This document shows positions 9,556-17,670 of a stretch of DNA of 64,000 nt, piece by piece. The first letter of the stretch is position 1. Each line of letters begins with the position of its first letter. This DNA comes from AWTP1-13 sp963832445 (GTDB taxonomy: Bacteria; Pseudomonadota; Alphaproteobacteria; Rhizobiales; Hyphomicrobiaceae), in NCBI GenBank assembly GCA_963832445.1, contig CAWHUM010000010.1, forward strand, positions 558,001 to 622,000, given 5' to 3'. A program made the translations under genes and the position numbers. The notes beneath the pieces are model-generated. The model searched no databases. It was given only the letters and a program-made list of their open reading frames with translations, and had not been told where the DNA came from.

Positions 9556-10533
9556 ATGACGATGGCATTCAGAATCTCTGGTCGCGCTGGCTGCTCTGGC
9601 CTTGCCTGGGCCGCACCGGCTGACTGCCCAGGAATATCCCGACCGCACCATCAAGCTGATCGTGCCGCAGCCGCCCGGCGGCGGCTTCGACACGGTGGCG
9701 CGCGTGCTGGCGGACCGGCTGGGGCCGCTGCTCGGCCAGCCGATGGTAGTTGAGAACCGGGTCGGCGCCGGCACCTGGTCGGCACCGAGGCAGCCGCGAA
9801 GGCGCCCGCTGACGGCTACACGCTGCTGCTCGGCGCCCTTTCCAACATCGCCCTCAATCCGGGGCTCTATGCCAAGCTGTCCTACGATCCGCTCAAGGAC
9901 TTCACGCCCATCGGGCTGGCCGTGACCTGGTCGTACACGCTGGTCGCGCGCAAGGACCTGCCGCAGAAGGACCTGAAGGAGCTTATCCAATTCGCCCGCG
10001 CCAACCCCGAGAAGGTGACGTTCGCCTCCGCCGGCAAGGGCTCGGGCCAGCACATCGCCATGGCGGTGACGGCGCAGCTCGCCGGCGTGAAGCTGACGCA
10101 CGTTCCCTATCGCGGCGCCCAGGCCGCCTATCAGGACATCCTCGGCGGGCGCGTCGATCTGTTCTTCGACATCTCCTCGACGGCCCGCTCGCAGGTCGAC
10201 AGCGACACGGTCAGGGCGCTCGCCGTCTCCTCGCGCGAGCGGCAGGCGATGCACAAGGATGTGCCGAGCGTGATGGAGACGGGGGTGGCGCCGCTCGACA
10301 TGGAGAGCTGGTTCGGCCTGTTCGCGCCCGCCGCGACGCCGGCGCCGGCGCTGGCGCGGCTGCGCGCCGAGTTCGCCAAGGTGGTGGCCATGCCGGAGGT
10401 GGCGGAGCTGTTCGCCAAGACCGGCGGGCGGGTGATGAAGCTCTCGCTGCCCGAGACCGAGGCGCTGCTCAAGCGCGACGTCGAGCGCTGGACCAAGCTG
10501 ATCCAGGAGGCGGGGCTCGGCGGCGGGACGTGA
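9556..10533 (+). pseudogene. Bug-family substrate-binding protein of a tripartite tricarboxylate transporter, two frameshifts
   Basis: Periplasmic solute receptor, 325 residues when reconstructed. The start at 9556 follows gggggag. The signal peptide begins MTMAFRIS, then a one-base shift near 9577 is needed to read LVALAALALPGPHRLTAQEYPDR, which supplies the hydrophobic core and cleavage region. PQPPGGGFDTVARVLADRL and VVENRVGAGT follow. A second shift near 9775 leads to LVGTEAAAKAPADGYTLLLG. The rest is intact, with FASAGKGSGQHIAMA, HVPYRGAQAAYQDILGGRVD and a normal C-terminus. Like most Bug genes it has no membrane subunits beside it. The ligand is probably a carboxylate, perhaps the one handled by the adjacent SDR and CoA-transferase. 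Confidence 0.85.
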
Positions 10534-10592
10534 CGCGGGGCGCTTTTCTCGGCTAGAGAAACTGTCGAGTCCACCAGCCGCGAGGAGCGCGC

Positions 10593-11096
10593 ATGCTCGT
10601 CCGTACTGCCGTTTGCGTTGTGATGCTGGCCGTCGCCGCCGCCGGCTGCAGCGACGACACCGCCGCCCGCGACTGCACCCAGCCCCGCAATATCAAGCGG
10701 CAGATCGAGGCGTGCACCACGGTGATCGCCGACAACCCCAAGTCGGCGCAGGCCTACAACAACCGCTGCCAGGCCTATAACCAGATCGAGGAGCCCGGCA
10801 AGGCGCTGCCCGACTGCAACATGGCCATCAAGCTCGAGCCGCGCAATGCGTCGGCCTACAACAACCGCGGCTGGGCCTATGAGATCCGCAAAGAATACGA
10901 TCAGGCGCTCAAGGACTACAGCAAGGCGATCGAGCTGGATGCCCGCTTCGCGCTCGCCTACGCCAACCGCGGCGACGTCTACGCCAAGAAGGGCGATCGT
11001 GAGCAGGCCGTCGCCGAATACAAGCGCGCGCTGGCGATCGAGCCCGGCAACGACGTCGCGCTCAGCGGCTTGAAGCGGCTGGGCGTGAGCCCCTGA
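10593..11096 (+). CDS. TPR-repeat lipoprotein
   Basis: Predicted lipoprotein of 167 residues. The N-terminus MLVRTAVCVVMLAVAAAGCS has a signal peptide with lipobox AAGC (Cys19). Three tetratricopeptide repeats follow at about residues 51-84, 85-118 and 119-152, each with the AYxNRG pattern, for example SAYNNRGWAYEIRKEYDQAL. A tail of about 15 residues ends the protein. The role is probably as an envelope protein-protein adaptor; the partner is unknown. It is preceded by cgaggagcgcgc, a good ribosome-binding site, and stands alone between the Bug receptor and the receiver-domain gene. Confidence 0.9.
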   Translation: MLVRTAVCVVMLAVAAAGCSDDTAARDCTQPRNIKRQIEACTTVIADNPKSAQAYNNRCQAYNQIEEPGKALPDCNMAIKLEPRNASAYNNRGWAYEIRKEYDQALKDYSKAIELDARFALAYANRGDVYAKKGDREQAVAEYKRALAIEPGNDVALSGLKRLGVSP

Positions 11097-11248
11097 TCGG
11101 CGATTGCAGGAACCCACGGGCTTCAGGCGCGAGGACAGGCTACATCCCGCACCGCTGCACTGTTCGCGTTTGCGCTTGCAGCCATCCAGGTACTTCACTT
11201 AATGACGTTGGCGGTGAGCGTAAGCATTTCGTCGAAGGGAACGACGCT

Positions 11249-11923
11249 ATGGGGGCCTTGTTCGACTTTGTTCAATCCCACAGGTCTTACTTCGACGTAG
11301 CGCAAGCGGTTAGTGCGGTCGTCAGTCTGTTCGCGTGGACCCTTGCGGCAATACTGCTCGTGTCCGCGCTCTGCAGGAGAAGAGTTGATAGCCTATCCGT
11401 AGGCCCCTTCAGCTTTCGAATGAAACAGGACGCGCTAGAGGCGACGGCTACGGCAGCGCGCTCCTGGAATTCGCCGGGGCCAGATCAAACGGTGGACGTT
11501 TCCCGCATTCGCGAGACGGTTGAGTGGGCGTTCGCTCCCCAAACATCTGACAATCTGATAGGCAAATCCATACTTTGGGTCGATGACCATCCGGCCAACA
11601 ATCGTCTGGCGGAAAGAGCGCTCAAGAAGTTCAACCTGGAAGTCGAGCAAGCGACAAGCACCGAAGGTTCTCTGGACCTTTTGCGACAGCGACGGTTCGA
11701 CTTGATCATTTCTGACCAGGGCCGCGGCGATGATCTGCAGGCGGGCTATGGCCTACTTCGGTCTCTGCGCGACGCCGGTAACGACATCCCTTTCTTTATT
11801 TTCTCGAGCTTGGACAAGCCGGAATTCCGCCGCGAGGCCAAAGAGCGCGGCGCTCAACTCTCGACCAACGATATGCTCGAGCTCGTCGACAATGTGATCA
11901 AGATCCTCGGCAGCAGGTCGTGA
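11249..11923 (+). CDS. Membrane-anchored stand-alone receiver-domain protein, atypical active site
   Basis: The 224 residues have one transmembrane helix near the N-terminus (about 18-41, AVVSLFAWTLAAILLVSALC), a basic stop-transfer RRR, a linker with VGPFSFRMKQDALEA, and a CheY-like receiver domain from about residue 105 (SILWVDDHPANNRLAERALK). The acidic pair is VDD and the likely phospho-acceptor Asp is in DLIISDQGRGDD. The Ser/Thr site is FFIFSSLDKP. The lysine expected before the last helix (KP in most receivers) is replaced: GAQLSTNDMLELV. There is no output domain and no adjacent kinase. A good ribosome-binding site (gaaggga) precedes the ATG. Base composition looks lower in GC than neighbouring genes, suggesting transfer. 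Function unknown; a signalling scaffold or titrating receiver is possible. Confidence 0.85.
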   Translation: MGALFDFVQSHRSYFDVAQAVSAVVSLFAWTLAAILLVSALCRRRVDSLSVGPFSFRMKQDALEATATAARSWNSPGPDQTVDVSRIRETVEWAFAPQTSDNLIGKSILWVDDHPANNRLAERALKKFNLEVEQATSTEGSLDLLRQRRFDLIISDQGRGDDLQAGYGLLRSLRDAGNDIPFFIFSSLDKPEFRREAKERGAQLSTNDMLELVDNVIKILGSRS

Positions 11924-11943
11924 TGGTGTAGCGCCCGCCCTCA

Positions 11944-12720
11944 TCACTCCTTCCACGGCACGCCGCCGGCATAGGTGCGGTAGCTCACCGCCGCCAGGAA
12001 GCCCGCATCGATGGGCAGCAGGATGCCGGTGATGGCGCGCGCCTGGTCCGAGCACAGGAAGGCGATTGCCGCGGCGATGTCTGCGGGCTCGGGCAGGGTC
12101 GCAAGCGCGTGCACGCCCATGATCTTGTTCATGTCGCGCTGGCCGGCTTCCACCTTGGCCCGAAGCGGCGGCGTCATCACGTAGGTCGGCCCCACGGAAT
12201 TGACGCGGATGCCGTGCCGTCCCAGCTCCACCGCCAGCAGCTGGGTGAGGCGCTCGATCGCCGCCTTGCCCATGTTGTAGGCCGGGATTGGCAGGGGCAG
12301 GCGGCTGTTGATGGACCCCAAGGTGACGATGGCGCCCTTCTTCAGCGGGATCATCTGCCGCGCAAAGGCGCGGCAGCAGTGGATGGTGCCGTTGTAGTTG
12401 ACCTGCCACATGCGGTCGTGGGCGGCCATGTCCATGTCGAGGATGGACTCGGTGTTCGGGATGATGCCGGCGGAGGTGACGAGGATCGCGGGCGGGCCCA
12501 GTACCTTCTGGACTTCGGCGGCCACCGCATCGACGGCCTTGGCCTCGGCCACATCGCAGGAGAAGAAGCGCCCGCCAGTCGCCTTGGCGACGGCTTCGCC
12601 GCCCGCCTTGTTCAAATCGACGACAGCGATGGTGTAGCCGTCTGCGGCAAGGCGCCTTGCGGTCGCCTCGCCGATGCCGCTCGCCCCGCCCGTCACCACA
12701 GCGATACCCTTGCTGGACAT
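11944..12720 (-). CDS. SDR-family oxidoreductase, last gene of the TAXI-TRAP operon
   Basis: NAD(P)-dependent dehydrogenase of 258 residues. The nucleotide-binding motif is TGGASGIGEATARRLA (10-25), with an acidic VVDLN after strand two suggesting NAD preference. Catalytic residues are the Ser in LGSINSR and the YNMGK motif. The usual NNAG is VTSAG, a conservative departure. The C-terminus has PIDAGFLAAVSY. It starts 35 bases after the TRAP permease stop and is probably cotranscribed with receptor and permease, so it may act on the imported compound or its product. The substrate cannot be read from sequence. Confidence 0.9.
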   Translation of the reverse strand: MSSKGIAVVTGGASGIGEATARRLAADGYTIAVVDLNKAGGEAVAKATGGRFFSCDVAEAKAVDAVAAEVQKVLGPPAILVTSAGIIPNTESILDMDMAAHDRMWQVNYNGTIHCCRAFARQMIPLKKGAIVTLGSINSRLPLPIPAYNMGKAAIERLTQLLAVELGRHGIRVNSVGPTYVMTPPLRAKVEAGQRDMNKIMGVHALATLPEPADIAAAIAFLCSDQARAITGILLPIDAGFLAAVSYRTYAGGVPWKE

Positions 12721-12755
12721 GAGTTCCTCCTATTCGGCACGCCGAGGTTGCCGCA

Positions 12756-14852
12756 CTAGCCGGGCATCAGCTGGACCCGACGCCGTCGCGTGTAATCGTA
12801 GCCGAACATCGCGATCGCGAGCGCCGTGCCCACAATGTTGATCCAGATTGCCCCGGCGAAGGCCTCCGGCGGCAGCACCACTGCAAGGGCCAGCAGGACA
12901 TAGATGCCGCGCACCTGGCGAGGCAAAGGCCCGAGCGCATGGCCCACCACCGCGGCGGTGCCGAGATAGATGCCGAACAGCACGCGCAGCAGATTGAGCA
13001 CGACGGCGGTCGCCGGGCCGTCCAGCAGCAGGCTGGGCGTCAGCACGAACAGGAAGGGGAGGATGAATGTGCTCCAGCCGACAACGCAGGCAATCCAGCC
13101 CGTGGTCCAGCCGTCGGTGCGGGCGATGTTGGCCGCGGCGTAGGCGGCAAACGCCACCGGCGGGGTGATCATAGAAAGGATGCCGTTGTACATGACGAAC
13201 ATGTGCGCGGCCATCGGCGTGACGCCGAGCTTGATCAGCGCAGGCGCCAGCAGCGTGGCGGTCAGGATGTAGACGCTGACCGTGGGAAGGCCGATGCCGA
13301 GCAGGAACGCCAGCACCGCGACCAGCAGCAGAAGGAGGAACACGTTGTCGCCGGAAAGCGCCACGAGTTGCAAGGTCATGCCGAAGGCGAGGCCCGAGAT
13401 GCTCATGATCCCGACCATGATGCCGGCTGCAGCCCCGATCAGGATGATGTCGAGCGATACCCGCCCGGTGTCGACGATGGCCTTGAGGATCTGGGGGATG
13501 CTGGCGCGCCGGCCGCGATAGCCGAACACCAGCGAGAACAGCATCAGCATGCCGGTGCAGACGATCGCGACCTTCTCGGGCGTCAGCCGGAACACCTCGG
13601 GATAGATCAAGGCCGCGACCAGAAACGCGATTGGTACCAGGAAATGCCAGCCCGACCTGAAGACCTCGCCCAGCGTCGGCGCATCGGTTACGGCCGCGGC
13701 ACCAATCTTGTGCTTGGCCGCTTCGAGATCGACATGGAAGAATAGGCAGGCGTAGTAGAGGAAGGCTGGAATGGCGGCGGCGATGCACACCGCGCCGTAG
13801 GAGACCTGCAGGAACTCCGCCATGATGAATGCGGAGGCACCCATCACCGGCGGCATCAGCTGGCCGCCGGTCGAGCCCACCGACTCGATCGCCGCGGCGC
13901 GGTGCGGCGTGAAGCCCGAGCGGATCATGGTGGGGATGGTGACGATGCCGACGGCCAGCACATTGCTGACGGCGCTGCCGGAGATCATGCCGAACAGGCC
14001 CGAGCCCACCACCGCGATCTTGCCGGCGCCGCCGCGGTAGCGGCCCATGGCTGACATGGCGATGTCGGAGAAGAACTCGGCGCCCCCGGTGCGGGCCAGC
14101 ACCTGGCCCAGGATGGTGAACGGAATGACGATCAGCACCGCTACCTGCAGGATCGTGCTGATGATGCCGTTGGTGTCGAGGCCGAGGTAGACGATGAGCC
14201 GCTCGGGCGCCACGGGCCGCGTCTGGAACGCGCCGGAGAAATGCGGGCTCAAGAAGATATAGATCGCCATTGCCATAATGATGCCGACGAAGCCGAGCCC
14301 CGAGATGCGCCGGCTCGCCTCCAGCACCAGCAGGATCAGGATGACGCTGCCGAGGATGCCCTCAAGGGGCAACAGCGGGATCTCGACCGTGAGCCGCTCG
14401 TAATAGACAGCGATCCAGCCGCAAATCAGGAGCGACAGGCCAGCGGCGACCCAGTCGAAGGCGCGCGCCAGCCGTGCCCGGCTGCCGACCAGCGTCCACA
14501 CCACACATGCAGCGAGGATGGCAAACAGTACCGGCGGGAGGTCCCCGGTACGGACGTGGCGAAAGGCGATATAGGCGGCGAGCGCCAGGGAGGCCGCGCC
14601 ACCGGCCCAGTCGAACCGGGACAGGTGCGCCCGCTCGGTGACGAACGCCAGCGCCAGCGACAACCCGAGGCAGACCGTCAGCAACTGCTCGGTGTAGAGG
14701 GCGAGGCCCAGCAGCCGCCGGGGCACGTCCATCACCCACAGCACCACCGCCGCCACCAGCAGGGCCTGGAGGACGGTGGCGGCGACAACAGTCGCCCGAG
14801 ACGCGGCGGAGGCGAACTCCTCCGCGCTGGGAACCAGGCGCTCCTCGCTCAC
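12756..14852 (-). CDS. TRAP transporter permease, fused small and large membrane subunits (TAXI type)
   Basis: Inner-membrane permease of 698 residues, the usual size for fused DctQ-DctM proteins. The first quarter is a DctQ-like module of four to five helices (VVAATVLQALLVAAVVLWVM and following). From about residue 185 the DctM-like module has the conserved segments LARTGGAEFFSDIAMSAMGR, GSAVSNVLAVGIVTIPTM and GGQLMPPVMGASAFIMAEFL, typical of this family. Uptake is expected to use a sodium or proton gradient. The start ATG overlaps the receptor stop by four bases, indicating translational coupling. The receptor defines it as the TAXI class; the ligand is unknown, although TAXI systems characterised elsewhere often import dicarboxylates or similar anions. 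Confidence 0.95.
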   Translation of the reverse strand: MSEERLVPSAEEFASAASRATVVAATVLQALLVAAVVLWVMDVPRRLLGLALYTEQLLTVCLGLSLALAFVTERAHLSRFDWAGGAASLALAAYIAFRHVRTGDLPPVLFAILAACVVWTLVGSRARLARAFDWVAAGLSLLICGWIAVYYERLTVEIPLLPLEGILGSVILILLVLEASRRISGLGFVGIIMAMAIYIFLSPHFSGAFQTRPVAPERLIVYLGLDTNGIISTILQVAVLIVIPFTILGQVLARTGGAEFFSDIAMSAMGRYRGGAGKIAVVGSGLFGMISGSAVSNVLAVGIVTIPTMIRSGFTPHRAAAIESVGSTGGQLMPPVMGASAFIMAEFLQVSYGAVCIAAAIPAFLYYACLFFHVDLEAAKHKIGAAAVTDAPTLGEVFRSGWHFLVPIAFLVAALIYPEVFRLTPEKVAIVCTGMLMLFSLVFGYRGRRASIPQILKAIVDTGRVSLDIILIGAAAGIMVGIMSISGLAFGMTLQLVALSGDNVFLLLLLVAVLAFLLGIGLPTVSVYILTATLLAPALIKLGVTPMAAHMFVMYNGILSMITPPVAFAAYAAANIARTDGWTTGWIACVVGWSTFILPFLFVLTPSLLLDGPATAVVLNLLRVLFGIYLGTAAVVGHALGPLPRQVRGIYVLLALAVVLPPEAFAGAIWINIVGTALAIAMFGYDYTRRRRVQLMPG

Positions 14853-15826
14853 TGGATCGCCTTGGCCTGCAGCCCCTTCTCCTTGAAATACTTCAAAGCG
14901 CCAGGGTGATAGGGAATGTCGTACTGCTTGTAGAGGTTGGCAGCCGAGAAATCGCGCAGCGCTGGTTGCACGGCAACCAGGTCGCCCTTGTTGGCCTCCA
15001 TCGTCTCCACGATCTTGTAGACGATCTCGTCCTTCACCTTGGCGTTGGTGAACAGCATGTTGTCGTAAGCGTAGACCTTCATCTTCTGCGGCACGCCGAC
15101 GAATACGGGTCCGGGACTCACCTCGGTTAGGTAGCCATAGGGGAAGATCTTGCGGCTGGCCTCCATGCCGGCGTCGGAGATCTCGAGCGCCCGAACGCCG
15201 CCGACGGTGGCATCGACCTCGCGCACCTTGGCCGCGCCGAAGGCGAACATGAAGGTGTCGGCGTTGCCGCCCAGGAAATCGTCGGCGCCGCGCAGCACGT
15301 TGGGCACCGGCACCGGCTTGACATCGTTGATCGTCAGCGATGCCGTTCCGAGCATGGCGTGGACGATGGTATCGATGGTCCGCATGGCGGAATAGCCCGC
15401 CGTCACGCGCTTGCCCCTGAGATCGGCCATCGTCTTCAAGTCGCCGTCCTTGCGGACGAAGAAGGCGACGCGGAGAGCGTGGATCGAGCCGATCAGGCGC
15501 AGATCAGGCTGCTGACCCGCGGCAGTGCCACCCTTGGTGACGTTGACCACCTCGGCGATGTTGGCGATGCCCATCTCGGCCTCGGCCCGCCCGACCATGG
15601 GGATCAGCGTGGTCTCGCCGGCGGTCGGCTGCACCAGCACGTTCATGTTGCCCTTTTCTTTGAGCACCTTGGCGATGGCCGACCCGGTCGTATGGTTGAG
15701 CGTGCCGGGCTGCATGGTGGCGATGCCGTAGGTCTGGGCTGTTGCTGGAGCAGCGCCCGCGAAAACGAGCAGCGTGAGCGCCGCGCCGACGCTGGCGGCG
15801 CAAATCCGGAACCTGCCTAGAAGCAT
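14849..15826 (-). CDS. TAXI-family TRAP transporter solute-binding protein
   Basis: Periplasmic receptor of 325 residues. The ATG at 15826 is preferred because gggaggac lies just upstream and a classic signal peptide follows (MLLGRFRICAASVGAALTLL, cleavage near PATAQTYG). Family features include GTLNHTTGSAIAKVLKEKG near the N-terminus, which resembles the substrate-contacting loop of TAXI proteins, and SPGPVFVGVPQKMKVYAYDN. The longer upstream reading frame is not supported. The gene leads an operon with the fused permease (four-base overlap) and an SDR. It is divergent from the NlpC/P60-like gene across 190 bases. Confidence 0.92.
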   Translation of the reverse strand: MLLGRFRICAASVGAALTLLVFAGAAPATAQTYGIATMQPGTLNHTTGSAIAKVLKEKGNMNVLVQPTAGETTLIPMVGRAEAEMGIANIAEVVNVTKGGTAAGQQPDLRLIGSIHALRVAFFVRKDGDLKTMADLRGKRVTAGYSAMRTIDTIVHAMLGTASLTINDVKPVPVPNVLRGADDFLGGNADTFMFAFGAAKVREVDATVGGVRALEISDAGMEASRKIFPYGYLTEVSPGPVFVGVPQKMKVYAYDNMLFTNAKVKDEIVYKIVETMEANKGDLVAVQPALRDFSAANLYKQYDIPYHPGALKYFKEKGLQAKAIQ

Positions 15827-16016
15827 GCTGATGTCCTCCCCAAATTGCATTCTTGCTTGTCCACATCCTAGCCCACCTTGTGTCGGACGGCGAGGGTCGA
15901 TGGGGTTACCACCCAATGTCATGATCTCTCCCACATCGGCCTGTAGAGGGCGGCCCATTGCAAGAATGGCTCGCCGAGCCACAACACAAGGCGGGCCTCT
16001 GAAGAAGGATTGCCAC

Positions 16017-16856
16017 ATGCACCAACAGCGTCGCCAATTTTTGCTCGGACTCGGCGCCACTCCGCTCGTCCTGAGCGCCAGCTTTCGCGCCGTGTCGGCC
16101 CAGGCACCCGAAAAGAAGGCGGTGTCAGATTTTCCCAATGCCGCAACCTTCCGCACGGGCGACCTGTTGTGGCCCAAAAGGCGGGGGGCCATCGTGCCAC
16201 GGACACGCTCACTCGCCGCAACACCAAACCTGGAGCAACGCGAGTGGGAAGCAGCACGCCAGCAGCTGTTGGCGAACCCTGACGCATCCGGCCTCTCCTC
16301 GGAAGTGGCCGAGCGCCTGAAGGCCATGAGCTACGAGGACTTCGAGCGCGTCTATTTCTCGGCGCAGACGCCGGCCGCCAGCGGCACCCGCAGCCTCAAC
16401 GCGGCGGGGCACATCATCTCGGTCGGGCACGTCGGGCTGATCGAGGTGGACGGCTCCGGCATTCCCTACGTCGTGGAGGCAACACCCCATAGTCCGGATG
16501 GCTCGCGCGGGGGCGTGCTCAGGGTGCGCTATGCCGATTGGCTCAAGCCCTTCACGGACGTCCAGGTGTGGCACGGCCGTTTCCGAGACCTCGACGCCGC
16601 CGCCACCCAGCGCATCGCCGACGTCGCGCGCAGCCAGCTGGGCAAGCCCTACGACTTCTTCAACTTCAATCTCATTGACGATCGGGGCTTCTATTGCTCC
16701 AAGCTGGTCTGGTTCAGCGTGTGGCGGGCAGCGCGCATCGCAGCCGACGACAACCCCGACCCCAACCGCGGCAACAGGTTTCCGCCCTGGTTCTCGCCCA
16801 AGGCGCTGATCGGCGCCAGCCGCATCACCATGCTGCACAGCCCGGGCGATTACTGA
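16017..16856 (+). CDS. Exported YiiX/NlpC-P60-like cysteine hydrolase
   Basis: 279 residues from the ATG at 16017, which follows gaagaagg. The leader MHQQRRQFLLGLGATPLVLS has a twin-arginine motif and cleavage near VSAQA. The mature part resembles permuted papain-fold hydrolases of the YebB/YiiX group: FRTGDLLWPKRRG at the start, a His in SVGHVGLIEVDG, YVVEATP, and the putative nucleophile Cys in DDRGFYCSKLVW after QLGKPYDFFNFNL. Such enzymes are thought to cut amide or acyl bonds in the envelope or lipids; the substrate is uncertain. An insertion of about 70 residues (EWEAARQQLLAN and beyond) separates the first motif from the His. Divergent from the TRAP operon. Confidence 0.8.
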   Translation: MHQQRRQFLLGLGATPLVLSASFRAVSAQAPEKKAVSDFPNAATFRTGDLLWPKRRGAIVPRTRSLAATPNLEQREWEAARQQLLANPDASGLSSEVAERLKAMSYEDFERVYFSAQTPAASGTRSLNAAGHIISVGHVGLIEVDGSGIPYVVEATPHSPDGSRGGVLRVRYADWLKPFTDVQVWHGRFRDLDAAATQRIADVARSQLGKPYDFFNFNLIDDRGFYCSKLVWFSVWRAARIAADDNPDPNRGNRFPPWFSPKALIGASRITMLHSPGDY

Positions 16857-16901
16857 CACGTCGCCGCGCGAGCGGCCCCGACGGCATGGCGGAGCGCGAC
16901 A

Positions 16902-17558
16902 TCAGAATTCCATGTCGAGCTCTTCGAGCTCCGCCGGCTCGGCCTTCGCGTCGCTAACCCATTCGGCCATGGCCGGCCATTTCATGATGGTGCGGCAGTA
17001 GGCGTTGCACTCGCGGTTGAGCGCAACGTCGTAGGTGAGGAAACGCGCGACCACCGGCGCGTACATGGCGTCCGCCATTGTCGGAGCCTTCCCGAACAGA
17101 TAAGGCCCGCCGTAGGTGGCGAAGCATTCGCTCCAGATAGCGACGATGCGGTCGATGTCGGCTTGCGCGCCAGCCCACACCTTGAAGCCCGGATGGTGCG
17201 CCTTGAGGTTCATGGGCAGCGCCGAGCGCAGATTGGCAAAGCCCGAGTGCATCTCGCCGCAGATCGCCCGGCAATGCGCGCGCTGGGCACGGTCGGTGGG
17301 CAGCAGGCGGGCTTCGGGCTTTGTCTCTGCCACGTATTCCGCGATCGCCAGCGTGTCCCACACCTTGACGCCGTCGTGGGTCAGGCACGGCACCAGAAAC
17401 GACGGCGACAGCAGCAAGAGCTCGGCGCGGGTGGCGGGATCGTCCATCGGCACCATCACTTCCTCGAAGTCGAGGCCGCCGAGCTTGCACATGAGCCAGC
17501 CTCGCAGGCACCAGGAGGAGTAGTTCTTGCTCGAAACGGTAAGCGTGGCCTTGTGCAT
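16902..17558 (-). CDS. Glutathione S-transferase family protein
   Basis: Cytosolic GST-like protein of 218 residues. A thioredoxin-like N-terminal domain begins LTVSSKNYSSWCLRGWLMCK and contains VPCLTHDGVKVWDTLAIAEYVAE, where the cis-Pro and the acidic/Ser region normally bind glutathione. An all-helical C-terminal domain includes YLFGKAPTMADAMYAPVVAR. The NYSSWCLR start is typical of a bacterial subgroup annotated only as GST-like, and its activity is unproven. It is divergent from phaZ; the 112-base gap contains a striking inverted repeat. Confidence 0.9.
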   Translation of the reverse strand: MHKATLTVSSKNYSSWCLRGWLMCKLGGLDFEEVMVPMDDPATRAELLLLSPSFLVPCLTHDGVKVWDTLAIAEYVAETKPEARLLPTDRAQRAHCRAICGEMHSGFANLRSALPMNLKAHHPGFKVWAGAQADIDRIVAIWSECFATYGGPYLFGKAPTMADAMYAPVVARFLTYDVALNRECNAYCRTIMKWPAMAEWVSDAKAEPAELEELDMEF

Positions 17559-17580
17559 GCGCGTCTTATTGGTTGTGGTG

Positions 17581-17653
17581 CGAAAGTTGCATTCGAGCCC
17601 TGCATCGACCCCGTCATGTCGACAAGGGCAGACCGGGTGTCGTGCAACTTTCG
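17581..17653. promoter_or_regulatory. Inverted repeat between the GST and PHA depolymerase genes
   Basis: Perfect 11-base arms CGAAAGTTGCA (17581-17591) and TGCAACTTTCG (17643-17653) face each other across 51 bases in the divergent promoter gap. The second arm ends 17 bases before the phaZ ATG. The spacing suggests two binding sites for one dimeric regulator acting on both genes; a long hairpin leader on the phaZ transcript is the alternative. The protein is unknown. Confidence 0.5.
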
Positions 17654-17670
17654 TTCCAGCGCGGATGTGA

